Part shown: in pieces, positions 1 to 9,198 of the stretch
How positions within the stretch are numbered: the first letter of the stretch is position 1
Layout of the letters: the number at the start of each line of letters is the position of its first letter
DNA from: DASYTH01 sp035762905
GTDB taxonomy: Bacteria > Actinomycetota > Actinomycetes > Mycobacteriales > Pseudonocardiaceae
Length of the DNA stretch: 64,000 bases
Assembly (NCBI RefSeq): GCF_035762905.1
Contig: NZ_DASUCC010000035.1
Location: forward strand, 74,120-138,119
Direction: 5' to 3'
The notes under the pieces: model-generated
Seen by the model: only the letters and a program-made list of their open reading frames with translations
Databases searched by the model: none
Told to the model about the DNA's origin: nothing
Translations under genes and position numbers: made by a program

Positions 1-350
1 TCCTCGCCCAGCGCATCGCCGTGATGTACCTGGGCCGCCTCGTCGAGGTCGCCGACCGCGCGGAGCTGTTCGCCACCCCCCGGCACCCCTACACCCAGGC
101 CCTGCTCTCCGCCGCCCCGGTCCCCGACCCCGCCATCCAGCGCACCCGCAACCGCATCGTCCTCACCGGCGACGTCCCCAGCCCGGTACACCCCCCAACC
201 GGCTGCCGCTTCCACACCCGCTGCCCGGTTGCCGAACTCGTGTGCAGCGTCGACCAACCCCCGCTCCGCCCGGTCGGCCCCGCCAACACCCTGGTCGCCT
301 GCCACCTCGTCGCCGACGACGGCACCGGCCCACAGCTGACCAAGCCCTGA
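1..350 (+). CDS. Oligopeptide/dipeptide ABC transporter ATP-binding protein, C-terminal part
   Basis: This is the tail of a gene that begins before the window; about 115 residues are visible, from LAQRIAVMYLGRLVE to the stop. The LGRLVEVA segment followed by HPYTQALLSAAPVPDP and a Cys-containing CRFHTRCP motif is the C-terminal oligo_HPY extension typical of OppD/OppF and DppD/DppF ATPases. Such proteins sit on the cytoplasmic face and power peptide or nickel import. The Walker motifs lie upstream and cannot be checked. A GC-rich hairpin follows the stop immediately. Confidence 0.85.
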   Translation, partial: LAQRIAVMYLGRLVEVADRAELFATPRHPYTQALLSAAPVPDPAIQRTRNRIVLTGDVPSPVHPPTGCRFHTRCPVAELVCSVDQPPLRPVGPANTLVACHLVADDGTGPQLTKP

Positions 351-385
351 GCGGTGGAACGCAACCTGACGTCGCGTTCCACCGC
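351..385. terminator. Bidirectional hairpin between convergent genes
   Basis: Perfect 12-bp arms (GCGGTGGAACGC at 351-362 and its complement at 374-385) surround an 11-nt loop. It starts one base after the ABC ATPase stop and ends 6 bases before the slipin stop on the other strand. There is no T-tract, as is common in high-GC actinomycetes. It probably terminates both genes. Confidence 0.7.
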
Positions 386-391
386 GGCGGG

Positions 392-1435
392 TCAGCGGAC
401 GCGGCCGCCGTTGGGGGTGATGGGGTCGATGGTGGTGTCGGCCACGGCTTCGGCGTCGGCAACGGCTTCGGCGGCGGCTTCGGCTGCCCGGGCGGCGTCC
501 TGCTCGGCCTTGGCGGTCAACTCGGAGACCGGCGCGGGCGCCTCGGTTGCGGCGACCTTGGGCAGGTTCTCGGTGAAGGCGCGGGACACACTCTGCAGCG
601 CGGAGGTGACCTCACTGGGGATGACCCAGAACGTGTTGCCGCTCTGCGCCAGCGTGGGCAGCGTCTGAAGGTATTGGTAGGCAAGGAGTTTCGGGTCAGG
701 ATCGTTGCGGTGCACGGCCTGGAAGACCTGGTCGATCGCCAGCGCCTCGCCCTCGGCCTGGAGGATCTGGGCGCTCCGCTCGCCCTCCGCGCGCAGCACG
801 GCGGCCTGCTTCTCACCTTCCGCGGTCAGGATCGCCGACTGGCGCTGGCCTTCGGCAGCCAGGATGACGGCGCGCTTGTCCCGCTCCGCGCGCATCTGCT
901 TCTCCATGGCGTCCTTGATGGTCCGCGGCGGGTCGATCGCCTTGATCTCGACCCGGTTGACCCGGATGCCCCACTTGCCGGTGGCCTCGTCGAGCACCCC
1001 GCGCAGCTGGCTGTTGATCGTGTCGCGCGAGGTGAGCGTGCTCTCCAGATCCATGGAGCCGACCACGTTGCGCAGCGTGGTCACGGTGAGCTGCTCGACC
1101 GCCTGCAGGTAGCTGGCGATCTCGTAGGCCGCCGCCCGCGGGTCGGTGACCTGGAAGTACAGCACCGTGTCGATCTCCACGACCAGGTTGTCCTCGGTGA
1201 TCACCGGCTGCGGCCGGAACGAGACCACCTGCTCGCGCAGATCCAGCGCCGGGTACACCCGGTCGACGAACGGGATCACGAAGTTCAAGCCGGGCTTGAG
1301 CGTCCGGCTGTACCGGCCGAGCCGCTCCACGTTACGGGCCCGCGCCTGGGGCACGATTCGCACCACGCGCATCACCGTGACGACGGCGAACAGCGCAATG
1401 AGTAGGCCGACGATCGCAAGGGCAGAGATATCCAT
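392..1435 (-). CDS. Slipin/stomatin-like SPFH-domain membrane protein
   Basis: A protein of about 347 residues with one N-terminal membrane segment (MDISALAIVGLLIALFAVV) and an SPFH/band 7 domain (VPQARARNVERLGRYSRTLKPGLN, FVIPFVDRVYPALDLREQ). An Ala/Glu-rich coiled coil (AEGQRQSAILTAEGEKQAAV and following repeats) and an Ala-rich tail follow. It matches the bacterial slipin/QmcA type, which forms oligomers in ordered membrane patches. The ATG at 1435 follows the stop of the upstream NfeD gene by 2 bases, so the two form an operon. Slipin/NfeD pairing is a known conserved arrangement for membrane-protein quality control or fluidity. Confidence 0.93.
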   Translation of the reverse strand: MDISALAIVGLLIALFAVVTVMRVVRIVPQARARNVERLGRYSRTLKPGLNFVIPFVDRVYPALDLREQVVSFRPQPVITEDNLVVEIDTVLYFQVTDPRAAAYEIASYLQAVEQLTVTTLRNVVGSMDLESTLTSRDTINSQLRGVLDEATGKWGIRVNRVEIKAIDPPRTIKDAMEKQMRAERDKRAVILAAEGQRQSAILTAEGEKQAAVLRAEGERSAQILQAEGEALAIDQVFQAVHRNDPDPKLLAYQYLQTLPTLAQSGNTFWVIPSEVTSALQSVSRAFTENLPKVAATEAPAPVSELTAKAEQDAARAAEAAAEAVADAEAVADTTIDPITPNGGRVR

Positions 1436-1437
1436 GA

Positions 1438-1869
1438 CTACTCCCTCGGGTAGACCAGCGCGGTGCTGCCGGTGATCTCCATGACGTCGACGACCGATCC
1501 CTCGGGGATCACGAGGGAGTCGTCGTACGCGCGGGCCGTCCACTCCTCGCCGCCGATGCGCACCAAGCCGTCCATCCCGGTGACCTCCCGGAGCACGTAG
1601 GCACGCTTGCCGACCAGGGCGTCGACCCCGAACCGCTCGACCTGGGGCCCGTGCATGTGCCGCAGGGCGATCGGCCGGACCAGCACGACGCCGATCGCCG
1701 AGGCGGCGGTGAACACGAGCAGTTCCACGAGCAGCGGCGCCCCGAACGCGGCCACTCCGGCGGTGACCAGAGCGGCGGCACCGAGCACACCGAGCGCTGC
1801 GGTGAGGGTGACGATCTCGGCAAGACCGAACACCAGCGCGAGAATCAACCAGATGACCCAGTCGTCCAT
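1438..1869 (-). CDS. NfeD-like membrane protein
   Basis: A protein of 143 residues. The N-terminal half holds about three hydrophobic helices (WVIWLILALVFGLAEIVTLT and following). The C-terminal half is an OB-fold-like NfeD domain (VGKRAYVLREVTGMDGLVRIGGEEWTARAYDD, then VDVMEITGSTALVYPRE). The length fits the short NfeD class that lacks the ClpP-like protease. It lies directly upstream of the slipin gene with a 2-base gap. NfeD proteins are thought to work with slipins at the membrane; the exact role here is inferred from that pairing. Confidence 0.9.
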   Translation of the reverse strand: MDDWVIWLILALVFGLAEIVTLTAALGVLGAAALVTAGVAAFGAPLLVELLVFTAASAIGVVLVRPIALRHMHGPQVERFGVDALVGKRAYVLREVTGMDGLVRIGGEEWTARAYDDSLVIPEGSVVDVMEITGSTALVYPRE

Positions 1870-2011
1870 CGCCAGACCTCCTGACCACTCGGGAGGCGTT
1901 CCCCACTGGCACCATCCTCTGCCGCGCCGCCGAAGGATTCAAGTCGGGTGGCCGGAAGGGCGCCGTTCGCTTCATTGCCGGAACCCGGCAATGAAGGGGA
2001 TAACATGACAT

Positions 2012-3163
2012 ATGGCAACCACCGGACTGGACGTCACCCGCCTGGCCAAGCGCGCGGCGCAGGATGTGGGCGACATCGCGCCGGACCTGGTCGGCGGCTA
2101 CATCGCCATGCTGGACGCGGTCAGCGCCACCGGTCGCCGGCTGATCCGGACCGAGCTGGACTCGCTGCGTCGGCTCGGCGCCGGCGCGGCCGAGGACGGT
2201 GTGCCGCTGCGCGCGCTCGTCGACCTGTATCTGAGCGCGAACTGGGTGGTGTGGCGCCAACTGCCGGCCGTCGCCGCCGCCGCGGACCGGGACCGGATGC
2301 AGACCATCGCCGAGGTGGTGCTGCATGCCGCGGACGACGCGGTGGTGGCGCTCGCCGAGGGCTACGACCGGGCGCAGCGGCTGATCCTGCGTCAGGAGGA
2401 GGCCGTGCGGCGGGAGTTCATCGACGATCTGCTGCACGGCCGGGGCGATCTGGGCGAGCGGGCGGAGCGCTACGGCCTGCGGCTGACCGGGCGGCACGTC
2501 GTCGCCGCGGCCCGCGCCGAGACCCGGTTCACCGACGGCGACTCCACCACGCGGCGGGTGGAGTCCGCGCTGCTGGACCGGTTCGACGCCCGCGAGGTGC
2601 TGATCACCACGAAGGACGGCCTGCTGGTGTGCATCACGTTCGGGGCCAACGCCGGGGCGCCCGCCGAGTTCGCCCGGCAAGTCGGCCTGCTGCCGTTGGG
2701 CCGGTCGGTCCAGGTCGGTGTCGGCCGCCCGTTCCCCGGCGCCGGCGGCGTACTGCGCTCCTACGAAGAGGCGCGCGGAACCCTCGAGCTCGCCACCCGG
2801 CTCGACCTCACCGCCCCGGTGCTGTCCGCCGCCGACCTGCTCGCCTTCCAGGTCCTGTTCCGCGACCGCACCGCCATCACCGACCTCGTCGCCACCGTCC
2901 TAGCCCCCCTGGAACGCACCCGCGGCGGCGCCACCCCCCTGCTCGACACCCTCTCGGCCTACTTCGCCACCGGCCAGGTCACCGCCGAAACCGCCCGCCG
3001 ACTGTTCCTGTCGGTCCGCACGGTCACCTACCGCCTGGACCGCATCCGCCACCTCACCGGCCACGACCCCCGCGAACCCACCCAACGCTTCACCCTCGAA
3101 GCCGCCGCCCTCGGCGCCCGCCTCCTCGGCTGGCCCACCCACCCCCTCACCCCCCAAACCTGA
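2012..3163 (+). CDS. PucR/CdaR-type transcriptional regulator
   Basis: A protein of 383 residues. The last ~60 residues (ETARRLFLSVRTVTYRLDRI, RHLTGHDPREPTQRFTLEAA) are a PucR C-terminal helix-turn-helix domain (HTH_30). The middle (about 130-300) resembles the GGDEF-like CdaR region. No GAF or ligand-binding PucR domain is evident at the N-terminus, so the effector is unknown. The ATG start is divergent from the slipin operon, separated by 142 bases. A paralogue of the same layout lies at 52015. It ends in a repeat array shared with the SARP gene on the other strand. Confidence 0.85.
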   Translation: MATTGLDVTRLAKRAAQDVGDIAPDLVGGYIAMLDAVSATGRRLIRTELDSLRRLGAGAAEDGVPLRALVDLYLSANWVVWRQLPAVAAAADRDRMQTIAEVVLHAADDAVVALAEGYDRAQRLILRQEEAVRREFIDDLLHGRGDLGERAERYGLRLTGRHVVAAARAETRFTDGDSTTRRVESALLDRFDAREVLITTKDGLLVCITFGANAGAPAEFARQVGLLPLGRSVQVGVGRPFPGAGGVLRSYEEARGTLELATRLDLTAPVLSAADLLAFQVLFRDRTAITDLVATVLAPLERTRGGATPLLDTLSAYFATGQVTAETARRLFLSVRTVTYRLDRIRHLTGHDPREPTQRFTLEAAALGARLLGWPTHPLTPQT

Positions 3164-3416
3164 CCACCCCACCCCTCGGCGAGTCCCCTCCTCCGGCAGC
3201 CGAGCCACCGGTTCCAGCCCGGCGAATCCCCAATACGTGCGCGAGTCCCCAATCCCAGCACCACGATCCGCCACCGCACCCACCCCGCCGCACCCCGCAA
3301 CGCCGCGCAACGCCGCCCCGCGCGCGACGGGCGGCGCGATGTGCACCCCGGCCGCGCGGCGCGCGCAGCGCGCCGCGCCGGCACGGTCCCGAACCAGGAG
3401 TCCGGTTACCCGACCC

Positions 3417-3458
3417 GGGGACTCGCCGAAGAATCGGCCCGACACCCGGCGAGTCCCC
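3417..3458. terminator. Inverted-repeat hairpin in array R1, copy 1
   Basis: GGGGACTCGCCG at 3417-3428 pairs perfectly with its complement at 3447-3458 across an 18-base loop. The two arms are the repeat core in opposite orientations. Lying between two converging genes, it is a likely bidirectional terminator. Confidence 0.6.
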
Positions 3459-3700
3459 ACCTCCGGCAACCGAACCACCGGCTCCAATCCGGCGAGTCCC
3501 CACCCCTCGGCGAGTCCCCTCCTCCGGCAGCCGAACCACCGGTTCCACCCGGCGAATCCCCAATACGTGCGCGAGTCCCCAATCCCAGCACCACGATCCG
3601 CCACCGCACCACACCTCGCCGCGCAACGCCGCGCTGCGCGCGGCGCGCGCAGCGCGCCGCACCGGCGAGGTCCCGAACCAGGAGTCCGGTTGCCCGACCC

Positions 3701-3742
3701 GGGGACTCGCCGAAGAATCGGCCCGACACTCGGCGAGTCCCC
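3701..3742. terminator. Inverted-repeat hairpin in array R1, copy 2
   Basis: This has the same 12-bp arms as the hairpin at 3417 (3701-3712 and 3731-3742) and the same 18-base loop length. It belongs to the second compound repeat unit. Confidence 0.6.
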
Positions 3743-3917
3743 ACCTCCGGCAACCGAACCACCGGCTCCAGCCCGGCAAGTCCCCAGCACATGCGCGAGT
3801 CCCCAAATCCAGCACCACGATCCGCCAACTCACCGCACCCCGCCGCGCGCTGCGCGCGCCGCGCGCTGCGGTCCCGAACCAGGAGTTCGGTTGCCCGGCT
3901 CGGGGACTCGCCGACGG

Positions 3918-6848
3918 TCAGGCGGTGATGGGGCGTAGGCCGGCCGGGGCCTGGAGGGCGGTGATCACCTCGGGGACCGTGCGGGTGGCGCCACGGTTCG
4001 CGGCCGCGCGGCGTTCGGGGTCGGGGAGGCAGCGGCGCAGGCGGGCCTGGGTGCGGGACCGGCCGGGCTGCTCCTGCGCGGGGACCGGCACGGCCAGAAC
4101 GTCCCGGATGGCGGTGGCCAGCCCGGCGAGTTCGGCCGCACAGCTCGCGCCGCCGCCGGCCAGCACGGCTTCGGCCAGATGATCGAGCACCCCCGCCTGC
4201 CGCCACCGGTCGCCGATCGCCCAGTGTAGTTCGAGGCTGGTCCGCAGCGCGCCGACGGCCGCACAGCTTTGGTTGCGGCGCAAGGCGATCAGGCCGATCA
4301 CGTTCCACGCCCAGGCGATGTGCTCCTTGAGGTCCAGCTCGGTGGACCGGGCCAGGCCGTCGCGAGCCAGCCGGTCGGCCCGGCCCAGTTGACCGCGGTG
4401 CAGGGCGACGGCGGCCAGGTGCGTGCTGCCGGAGGCCAGCCCGACGGGATCGCCGAGCGACTCGGACCAGCGCAGCGCCTCGGTCAGCGAGCGCTCGGCG
4501 GCGTCGAGGTCGCCGGCCAGCCAGTGGGTGAAGCCGATCTGGTGCTGCACGGCCGCGGTCGCCGGAATGTCGCCCGGCTCCACCAGGTTCATCGCCCGGT
4601 CCAGCTCGGCCAGCGCGCGCCGGTACTCGCCGCGTTCCCGGGCGACCGAGGCCAGCAACCGCAGGGTCCGCGCCTCGCCGATCCGGTCGCCACACTGCCG
4701 CAGCAGCCCCAACGCCCGCTCCCCCAGCCGTTGCGCGTCGTGGTAGTCACAGGTGAGCAGCGCGAAACCAGCGGTGGCCCAGAGCGCGCAGCCGACCAGC
4801 GACCGCGGACCCGCCGACTCGCGCGCCAGCGCGGTCTCCAGCCACCGCCTGCCCTCGCCGTAGCGGCCGCGCAGCTGACAGTACTGCGCGAGCGCGACGG
4901 CCAGCCGCAGCTGCGCGCCCGGATCGCCGCCCCCGCCGGCGAACCAGGCCAGCGCCGCGCGCAGGTTCTCGTGCTCGGCCGCCAACCTCGCCAGCCACCC
5001 GCCGGTCTCCGGCCGGCGCAGCTGACGATCGGCCTCCTCGGCCAGCGCCAGGTAGTAGCCGGCATGCGCGTCCCGGGCGGCCCGCTCGGCCGCCGGCACA
5101 CCGGAAAGCTTCCGCGCCGCCCAGCGGCCGATCGTCTCCAGCAGCCGGTACCGCGCACCGGCCGCGGTGTGCTCCACCACCACGAGGGATTTGCCGACCA
5201 GGTCGGCGAGTTGGTCGACCGCGGCCGGATCCCCCCACACCGCCTCGGCCGCGGCCAGGGTGAACCCGCCGGCGAACACCGCGAGCCGGCGGAACCGGTC
5301 CTGCGTCGGCGCGTCGAGCAGGTCGTAGCTCCATGCGATCGTGCTGTGCATGGCCTGGTGCTGCGGCCGGTCCGGTTGGCACGAGGTGCGCAGCAGCGCC
5401 GGATCGTGCAGTCGGTCGGTGATCTCGGCGACGGTGAGCACGGCGGTGCGGGCCGCGGCCAGCTCGATGGCCAGCGGCAGGCCGTCCAGCCGGGCGCACA
5501 GCGCGGCGATGTCCGGCGCGTCCCCGTCACCGAGCGCGCGCACCGCGGAAACCGCCGCGCGGTCGAGGAAGAGCCGAACCGCGTCGTACCGGCTCAATGC
5601 GGCGAGGCCGGGCGTCCCGGTGACCGGCGGGGTGGACAGCGGCGGCACCGGCCAGGCCAGCTCGCCGGGCACGCCGAGCGTCTCCCGGCTGGTGGCCAGC
5701 ACCCGCAGGTCGGGGCAGGCCCGCAACAGTGCGCCGACCAACCCACCGCAGGCGGCCACCACGTGCTCGCAGTTGTCCAGCACCAGCAGGCAGTTCCGGC
5801 CACGCAGCGCGTCGGCCGGCGCCAGCTCGGCGGCGACCAGCCCGGGATCGGCCAGCGGCGCCAGGTCCACGAACTGCACGCCACCGGGGAACCGGCCGGC
5901 CACCCGCTCGGCCACGGCGACCGCGAGCCGGGTCTTGCCGCACCCGCCGACCCCGGTCAGCGTGATCAGCCGGCGCTGCGCGAGCAGCGCGCTCAGCTCG
6001 GCGATCTCGGCGTCCCGGCCGATCAGCGTGGTCAGCGGCGCCGGAACCCCGCAGCCCACCGGTTCTCCGCCCACCGGAACGGATTCCGACGCCGCCGGCA
6101 GTTCCCGGCCGGCGAGGATGGCCGCCTCCAGCCGCTGCAGCCCGGCTCCTGGCTCAACCCCGATCTCAGTGACCAGCCGGGCCCGGGCCCGCCGGTAGGC
6201 GGCCAGCGCGTCACCCTGCCGCCCGGCCCGGTACAGCGCGAGCATGAGCAGCTCCCAAAGCCGCTCGCGCAACGGGAACCGAGCCACCAGCGACTCCAAC
6301 TCCGGTGTCGCGGCCGCGTGCCGGCCCACCGCCAGCTCGGCGGCGAGCAGGTCCTCGGTCGCGCCGAGCCGCAGCTCCTCCAGCCGGGTTGCCTCCGCCC
6401 GAACCCAGTCCCCCGCTTGACATCCGGCCAGCACGTCGCCGCGCCACAGGCCGAGCGCGACCCGCAGCGTCTCGGCGGTGGTGCCGGCGGCCGGGGTCGC
6501 CCGGGCCCGGTCGAGCAGCTCCTGGAACCGGTGCACGTCGATCCGCTCGATCGGGACGGTCAGCGCGTAGCCGGGCGCCCGGGTGGTCACCAACTCGCCG
6601 AACCCGCCCGCGCTCAGTGCGCGCCGCAGGTAGGCCACGTGGGCCCGCAGGGTTTTCGCCGCACCGGGGGGAAGATGTGTGTCCCAGACGGCTTCGGCGA
6701 GAGCGTCCCGGGAGACCACGGCCGGCGCCCGCAACGCCAGCGCACCGATCAGCGTGCGCGGACGCGGACCGCCGAGCGGGGCGGTCCGGTCGCCATCGAC
6801 CACTTCGACCGGGCCGAGCACCCGGATCTCGATCGACGCGACGGTCAT
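3918..6848 (-). CDS. SARP/AfsR-family regulator with NB-ARC ATPase and TPR region
   Basis: A protein of about 976 residues. The N-terminal ~95 residues are an OmpR-like winged helix (IEIRVLGPVEVVDGDRTAPL). A bacterial transcriptional activation domain (BTAD) follows to about 245 (ALGLWRGDVLAG, PLRERLWELLMLALYRAGRQ). An NB-ARC ATPase has Walker A GVGGCGKTRLAVAV and Walker B CLLVLDNCEHV. The C-terminal ~350 residues are TPR-like helices. Such proteins activate secondary-metabolite or developmental genes. The ATG at 6848 was chosen because GAGG precedes it and the product then opens with the usual IEIRVLGPVEV; ATGs at 6869 and a start at 6908 are alternatives. No biosynthetic cluster is visible beside it. 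It is divergent from a secreted protease gene. Confidence 0.92.
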   Translation of the reverse strand: MTVASIEIRVLGPVEVVDGDRTAPLGGPRPRTLIGALALRAPAVVSRDALAEAVWDTHLPPGAAKTLRAHVAYLRRALSAGGFGELVTTRAPGYALTVPIERIDVHRFQELLDRARATPAAGTTAETLRVALGLWRGDVLAGCQAGDWVRAEATRLEELRLGATEDLLAAELAVGRHAAATPELESLVARFPLRERLWELLMLALYRAGRQGDALAAYRRARARLVTEIGVEPGAGLQRLEAAILAGRELPAASESVPVGGEPVGCGVPAPLTTLIGRDAEIAELSALLAQRRLITLTGVGGCGKTRLAVAVAERVAGRFPGGVQFVDLAPLADPGLVAAELAPADALRGRNCLLVLDNCEHVVAACGGLVGALLRACPDLRVLATSRETLGVPGELAWPVPPLSTPPVTGTPGLAALSRYDAVRLFLDRAAVSAVRALGDGDAPDIAALCARLDGLPLAIELAAARTAVLTVAEITDRLHDPALLRTSCQPDRPQHQAMHSTIAWSYDLLDAPTQDRFRRLAVFAGGFTLAAAEAVWGDPAAVDQLADLVGKSLVVVEHTAAGARYRLLETIGRWAARKLSGVPAAERAARDAHAGYYLALAEEADRQLRRPETGGWLARLAAEHENLRAALAWFAGGGGDPGAQLRLAVALAQYCQLRGRYGEGRRWLETALARESAGPRSLVGCALWATAGFALLTCDYHDAQRLGERALGLLRQCGDRIGEARTLRLLASVARERGEYRRALAELDRAMNLVEPGDIPATAAVQHQIGFTHWLAGDLDAAERSLTEALRWSESLGDPVGLASGSTHLAAVALHRGQLGRADRLARDGLARSTELDLKEHIAWAWNVIGLIALRRNQSCAAVGALRTSLELHWAIGDRWRQAGVLDHLAEAVLAGGGASCAAELAGLATAIRDVLAVPVPAQEQPGRSRTQARLRRCLPDPERRAAANRGATRTVPEVITALQAPAGLRPITA

Positions 6849-6901
6849 CGCCCTCGCCTTCGCCGTCATGAGGACACGATGATACGCAGGGCGTGTTCGT
6901 C

Positions 6902-6960
6902 CGGACACTGTCCGTTCAGGCTAACTTGGCCGCCCATCGGGGCAATGTCCACTGCGGACA
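6902..6960. promoter_or_regulatory. Two GGACA-type dyads between SARP and protease genes
   Basis: CGGACAcTGTCCG (6902-6914) is a perfect dyad, and TGTCC-N5-GGACA (6946-6960) is a second dyad with the same half-site. Both lie in the 264-base divergent gap, close to the SARP start. They are candidate operators for the SARP or another regulator; this is inference. Confidence 0.35.
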
Positions 6961-7112
6961 CTTCGGCAGCCGGACGAACACCGTAGGCCGCTGGGACGAA
7001 TTGCCCAACGGTTTCCGGGCGATTGTTTTCCACCGCATACTAATCTAATCTGCAAATTACGTTCGCGCGGACGTGCACATCCCTGACCCTGCAACCAAGG
7101 GAGACCCCTGCC

Positions 7113-9053
7113 ATGGGACGTGTCCGCGCGACCTCGGTCCGGCGCCTGGTCGGATTGGGAACGGTTGTGGTAACGGCAATTGCCCTGACCGCGACCGGTA
7201 CCACACCCGCCGCGGCCGAGGGCGAGATTCTCGGCACCGCCAACCCAACCGCCATTCCCGACAGTTACATCGTCGTCTACAAGGACGGCGCCGCGGTCCA
7301 GGACGTTGACACCCGCACCACCACATTGGCCGGGAAGTACGGCGCCACCGTGGACCACACCTACCGGCACGCGCTGCGCGGGTTCGCCGGATCCCTCAGC
7401 GAGAAGGCCGCCCGGCAGCTCGCCGCCGAGCCGGATGTGGCCTACGTGCAACAGAACGGCACGGTGACCGCGTCCGACATCCAGCCGAACCCGCCATCCT
7501 GGGGTCTGGACCGGATCGACCAGCGCAACCGCCCACTGGACAGCAGCTACACCTATCCGAACACGGCAGCCGCCGTCACCGCCTACATCATCGACACCGG
7601 AATCCGGATCACCCATCAGGACTTCGGCGGCCGGGCGGTCTGGGGCACCAACACCACCGGGGACGGCAACGACACCGACTGCAACGGGCACGGCACCCAC
7701 GTCGCCGGCACCACCGGCGGCACCGCCCACGGGGTGGCCAAGGGCGTGCGCCTGGTGGCGGTGAAGGTGCTCAACTGCGCGGGATCCGGCAGCTTCGCGG
7801 GGGTCGCCGCCGGAATCGACTGGGTGACCGGGAACCACACCTCCGGCCCTGCGGTGGCCAACATGAGCCTGGGCGGGCCGGGTTCGGACGCGGCGACCGA
7901 GAACGCGGTGCGCAACTCCATCGCCGACGGCGTGACCTACGCGATCGCGTCCGGCAACTCCAGCTCCGACGCCTGCAACTTCACGCCGGCGCGGGTGGCC
8001 GAGGCGATCACGGTGAACGCGTCGGACATCAACGATGCCCGCGCGTCGTTCTCCAACTTCGGCACCTGCACGGACATCTTCGGCCCTGGCGTCAGCATCA
8101 CCTCGGCCTGGAGCACCAGCGACACCGCCACCAACACGATCAGCGGCACCTCGATGGCCACCCCGCACGTGTCCGGCGGCGCGGCCCTGATCCTCGGCGG
8201 CGACCCGAGCCTGACCCCGGCCCAGGTGACGGCGGCGATGATCGCCAATTCCACCCCGGGCGTGGTGTCCAACCCGGGTGCGGGATCCCCGAACCGACTG
8301 CTGTTCGTCAACACCGGCGGCGGGCAGCCGGGCGATCCGGCGGTGACCAACCCGGGCAACCAGACCAGCACGGTGGGCAGCCCGGTAAGCCTGCAACTGA
8401 CCGCGTCCGGCGGCACCCCGCCGTACTCCTGGTCGGCCGCCGGCCTACCGGACGGCCTGGCGATCGACGCCGCAACCGGCCTGATCTCCGGCACGCCGAC
8501 CACGGCGGGCTCGGCCACGGTGACCGCGACCGCCACCGACACCGGCGGCCGGGCGGGCAGCGCCACGTTCGGCTGGACGGTCAACCCGCCGGGTACCTGC
8601 GGCAGCCCGGGCGAGAAGCTGGCCAACCCCGGCTTCGAAAGCGGCGCCGCCGGGTGGGCGAACGCCACCTGGACCATCGCGCCGTGGACCGGTGACGCCA
8701 CGCCGCGCTCCGGCGCCTGGTCGTCGTGGATCAGCGGCTACGGCTTCACGCAGACGGAAACTCTGCAGCAGACGGTGTCCATTCCGGCCGGCTGCACCAA
8801 CTCCACCCTGTCGCTGCACCTGAAGATCACCACCGCCGAGTTCGATCCGATCGTGTTCGACACGTTCCGGATCAGCATCGGCGGCACCACCCTGGCCACC
8901 TTCAGCAACCTCGATCCGTCCCCGTACACCCTGCGATCGTTCAACATCGGCGCCTTCGCGGGCCAGACCGTGACGATCAGCTTCACCGGCACCGAGGACT
9001 GGTCACTGCAAACCTCGTTCATCCTCGACGATCTGTCCCTTACCGCGAACTAG
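7113..9053 (+). CDS. Secreted subtilisin-like S8 serine protease with C-terminal accessory domains
   Basis: A protein of 646 residues with a Sec signal peptide (about 1-35, ending TPAAAEG), an I9 propeptide (DSYIVVYKDGAAV, FAGSLSEKAARQLAAEPDVA) and a proteinase K-like catalytic domain. The triad is Asp161 (IIDTG), His193 (GHGTHVAG) and Ser347 (GTSMATPH). The C-terminus adds a putative immunoglobulin-like He_PIG domain (about 408-490, PPYSWSAAGLPDGLAIDAAT) and a jelly-roll module of about 150 residues beginning CGSPGEKLANPGFE. The ATG has a good ribosome site (GGGAGA). The enzyme would be exported and self-activated by removal of the propeptide. Confidence 0.95.
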   Translation: MGRVRATSVRRLVGLGTVVVTAIALTATGTTPAAAEGEILGTANPTAIPDSYIVVYKDGAAVQDVDTRTTTLAGKYGATVDHTYRHALRGFAGSLSEKAARQLAAEPDVAYVQQNGTVTASDIQPNPPSWGLDRIDQRNRPLDSSYTYPNTAAAVTAYIIDTGIRITHQDFGGRAVWGTNTTGDGNDTDCNGHGTHVAGTTGGTAHGVAKGVRLVAVKVLNCAGSGSFAGVAAGIDWVTGNHTSGPAVANMSLGGPGSDAATENAVRNSIADGVTYAIASGNSSSDACNFTPARVAEAITVNASDINDARASFSNFGTCTDIFGPGVSITSAWSTSDTATNTISGTSMATPHVSGGAALILGGDPSLTPAQVTAAMIANSTPGVVSNPGAGSPNRLLFVNTGGGQPGDPAVTNPGNQTSTVGSPVSLQLTASGGTPPYSWSAAGLPDGLAIDAATGLISGTPTTAGSATVTATATDTGGRAGSATFGWTVNPPGTCGSPGEKLANPGFESGAAGWANATWTIAPWTGDATPRSGAWSSWISGYGFTQTETLQQTVSIPAGCTNSTLSLHLKITTAEFDPIVFDTFRISIGGTTLATFSNLDPSPYTLRSFNIGAFAGQTVTISFTGTEDWSLQTSFILDDLSLTAN

Positions 9054-9198
9054 GCACCGTCCACACCGGACATCCCGGCCGGGCACCGACCGCCGCCTCG
9101 CATCGACATCAGTCTTGTCGTCGATTTCGGCGTGCGGCGCCCGGCCGGCGTGGTTTGATGGAGGGCTGCCCACCAGGGCCGCGAATGGGGGAAGAACC

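Larger units (their letters stand above)
3172..3917. repeat. Tandem and inverted repeat array with GGCGAGTCCCC cores (locus R1)
   Basis: The 754-base gap between the convergent PucR and SARP genes holds no gene. A compound unit of about 330 bases (marker CAATACGTGC at 3231 and 3561) is present twice, followed by a shorter third part from about 3785. Each unit carries several GGCGAGTCCCC(A/T) words, GCACCACGATCCGCCA, a long GCGC-rich palindromic core and inverted GGGGACTCGCC words. Long open frames here are artefacts of composition. Related repeats recur at 15.96, 35.3, 45.8, 53.25 and 63.64 kb. Confidence 0.9.

Noticed and set aside
392..2680. A 762-codon frame extending slipin upstream into NfeD and the PucR gene
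   Set aside because: The extension is Arg-rich shadow sequence. The ATG at 1435 gives a normal slipin with its N-terminal membrane helix.
3172..3917. Possible CRISPR array or repeat-protein gene in locus R1
   Set aside because: Repeat units are irregular in length, appear in both orientations and lack uniform spacers, and no cas gene is present. The open frames have no start signals and simply reflect the repeat composition.
4269..6986. A 905-codon plus-strand frame opposite the SARP gene
   Set aside because: It is antisense to a gene with clear domains, and its composition is that of a complementary-frame artefact.
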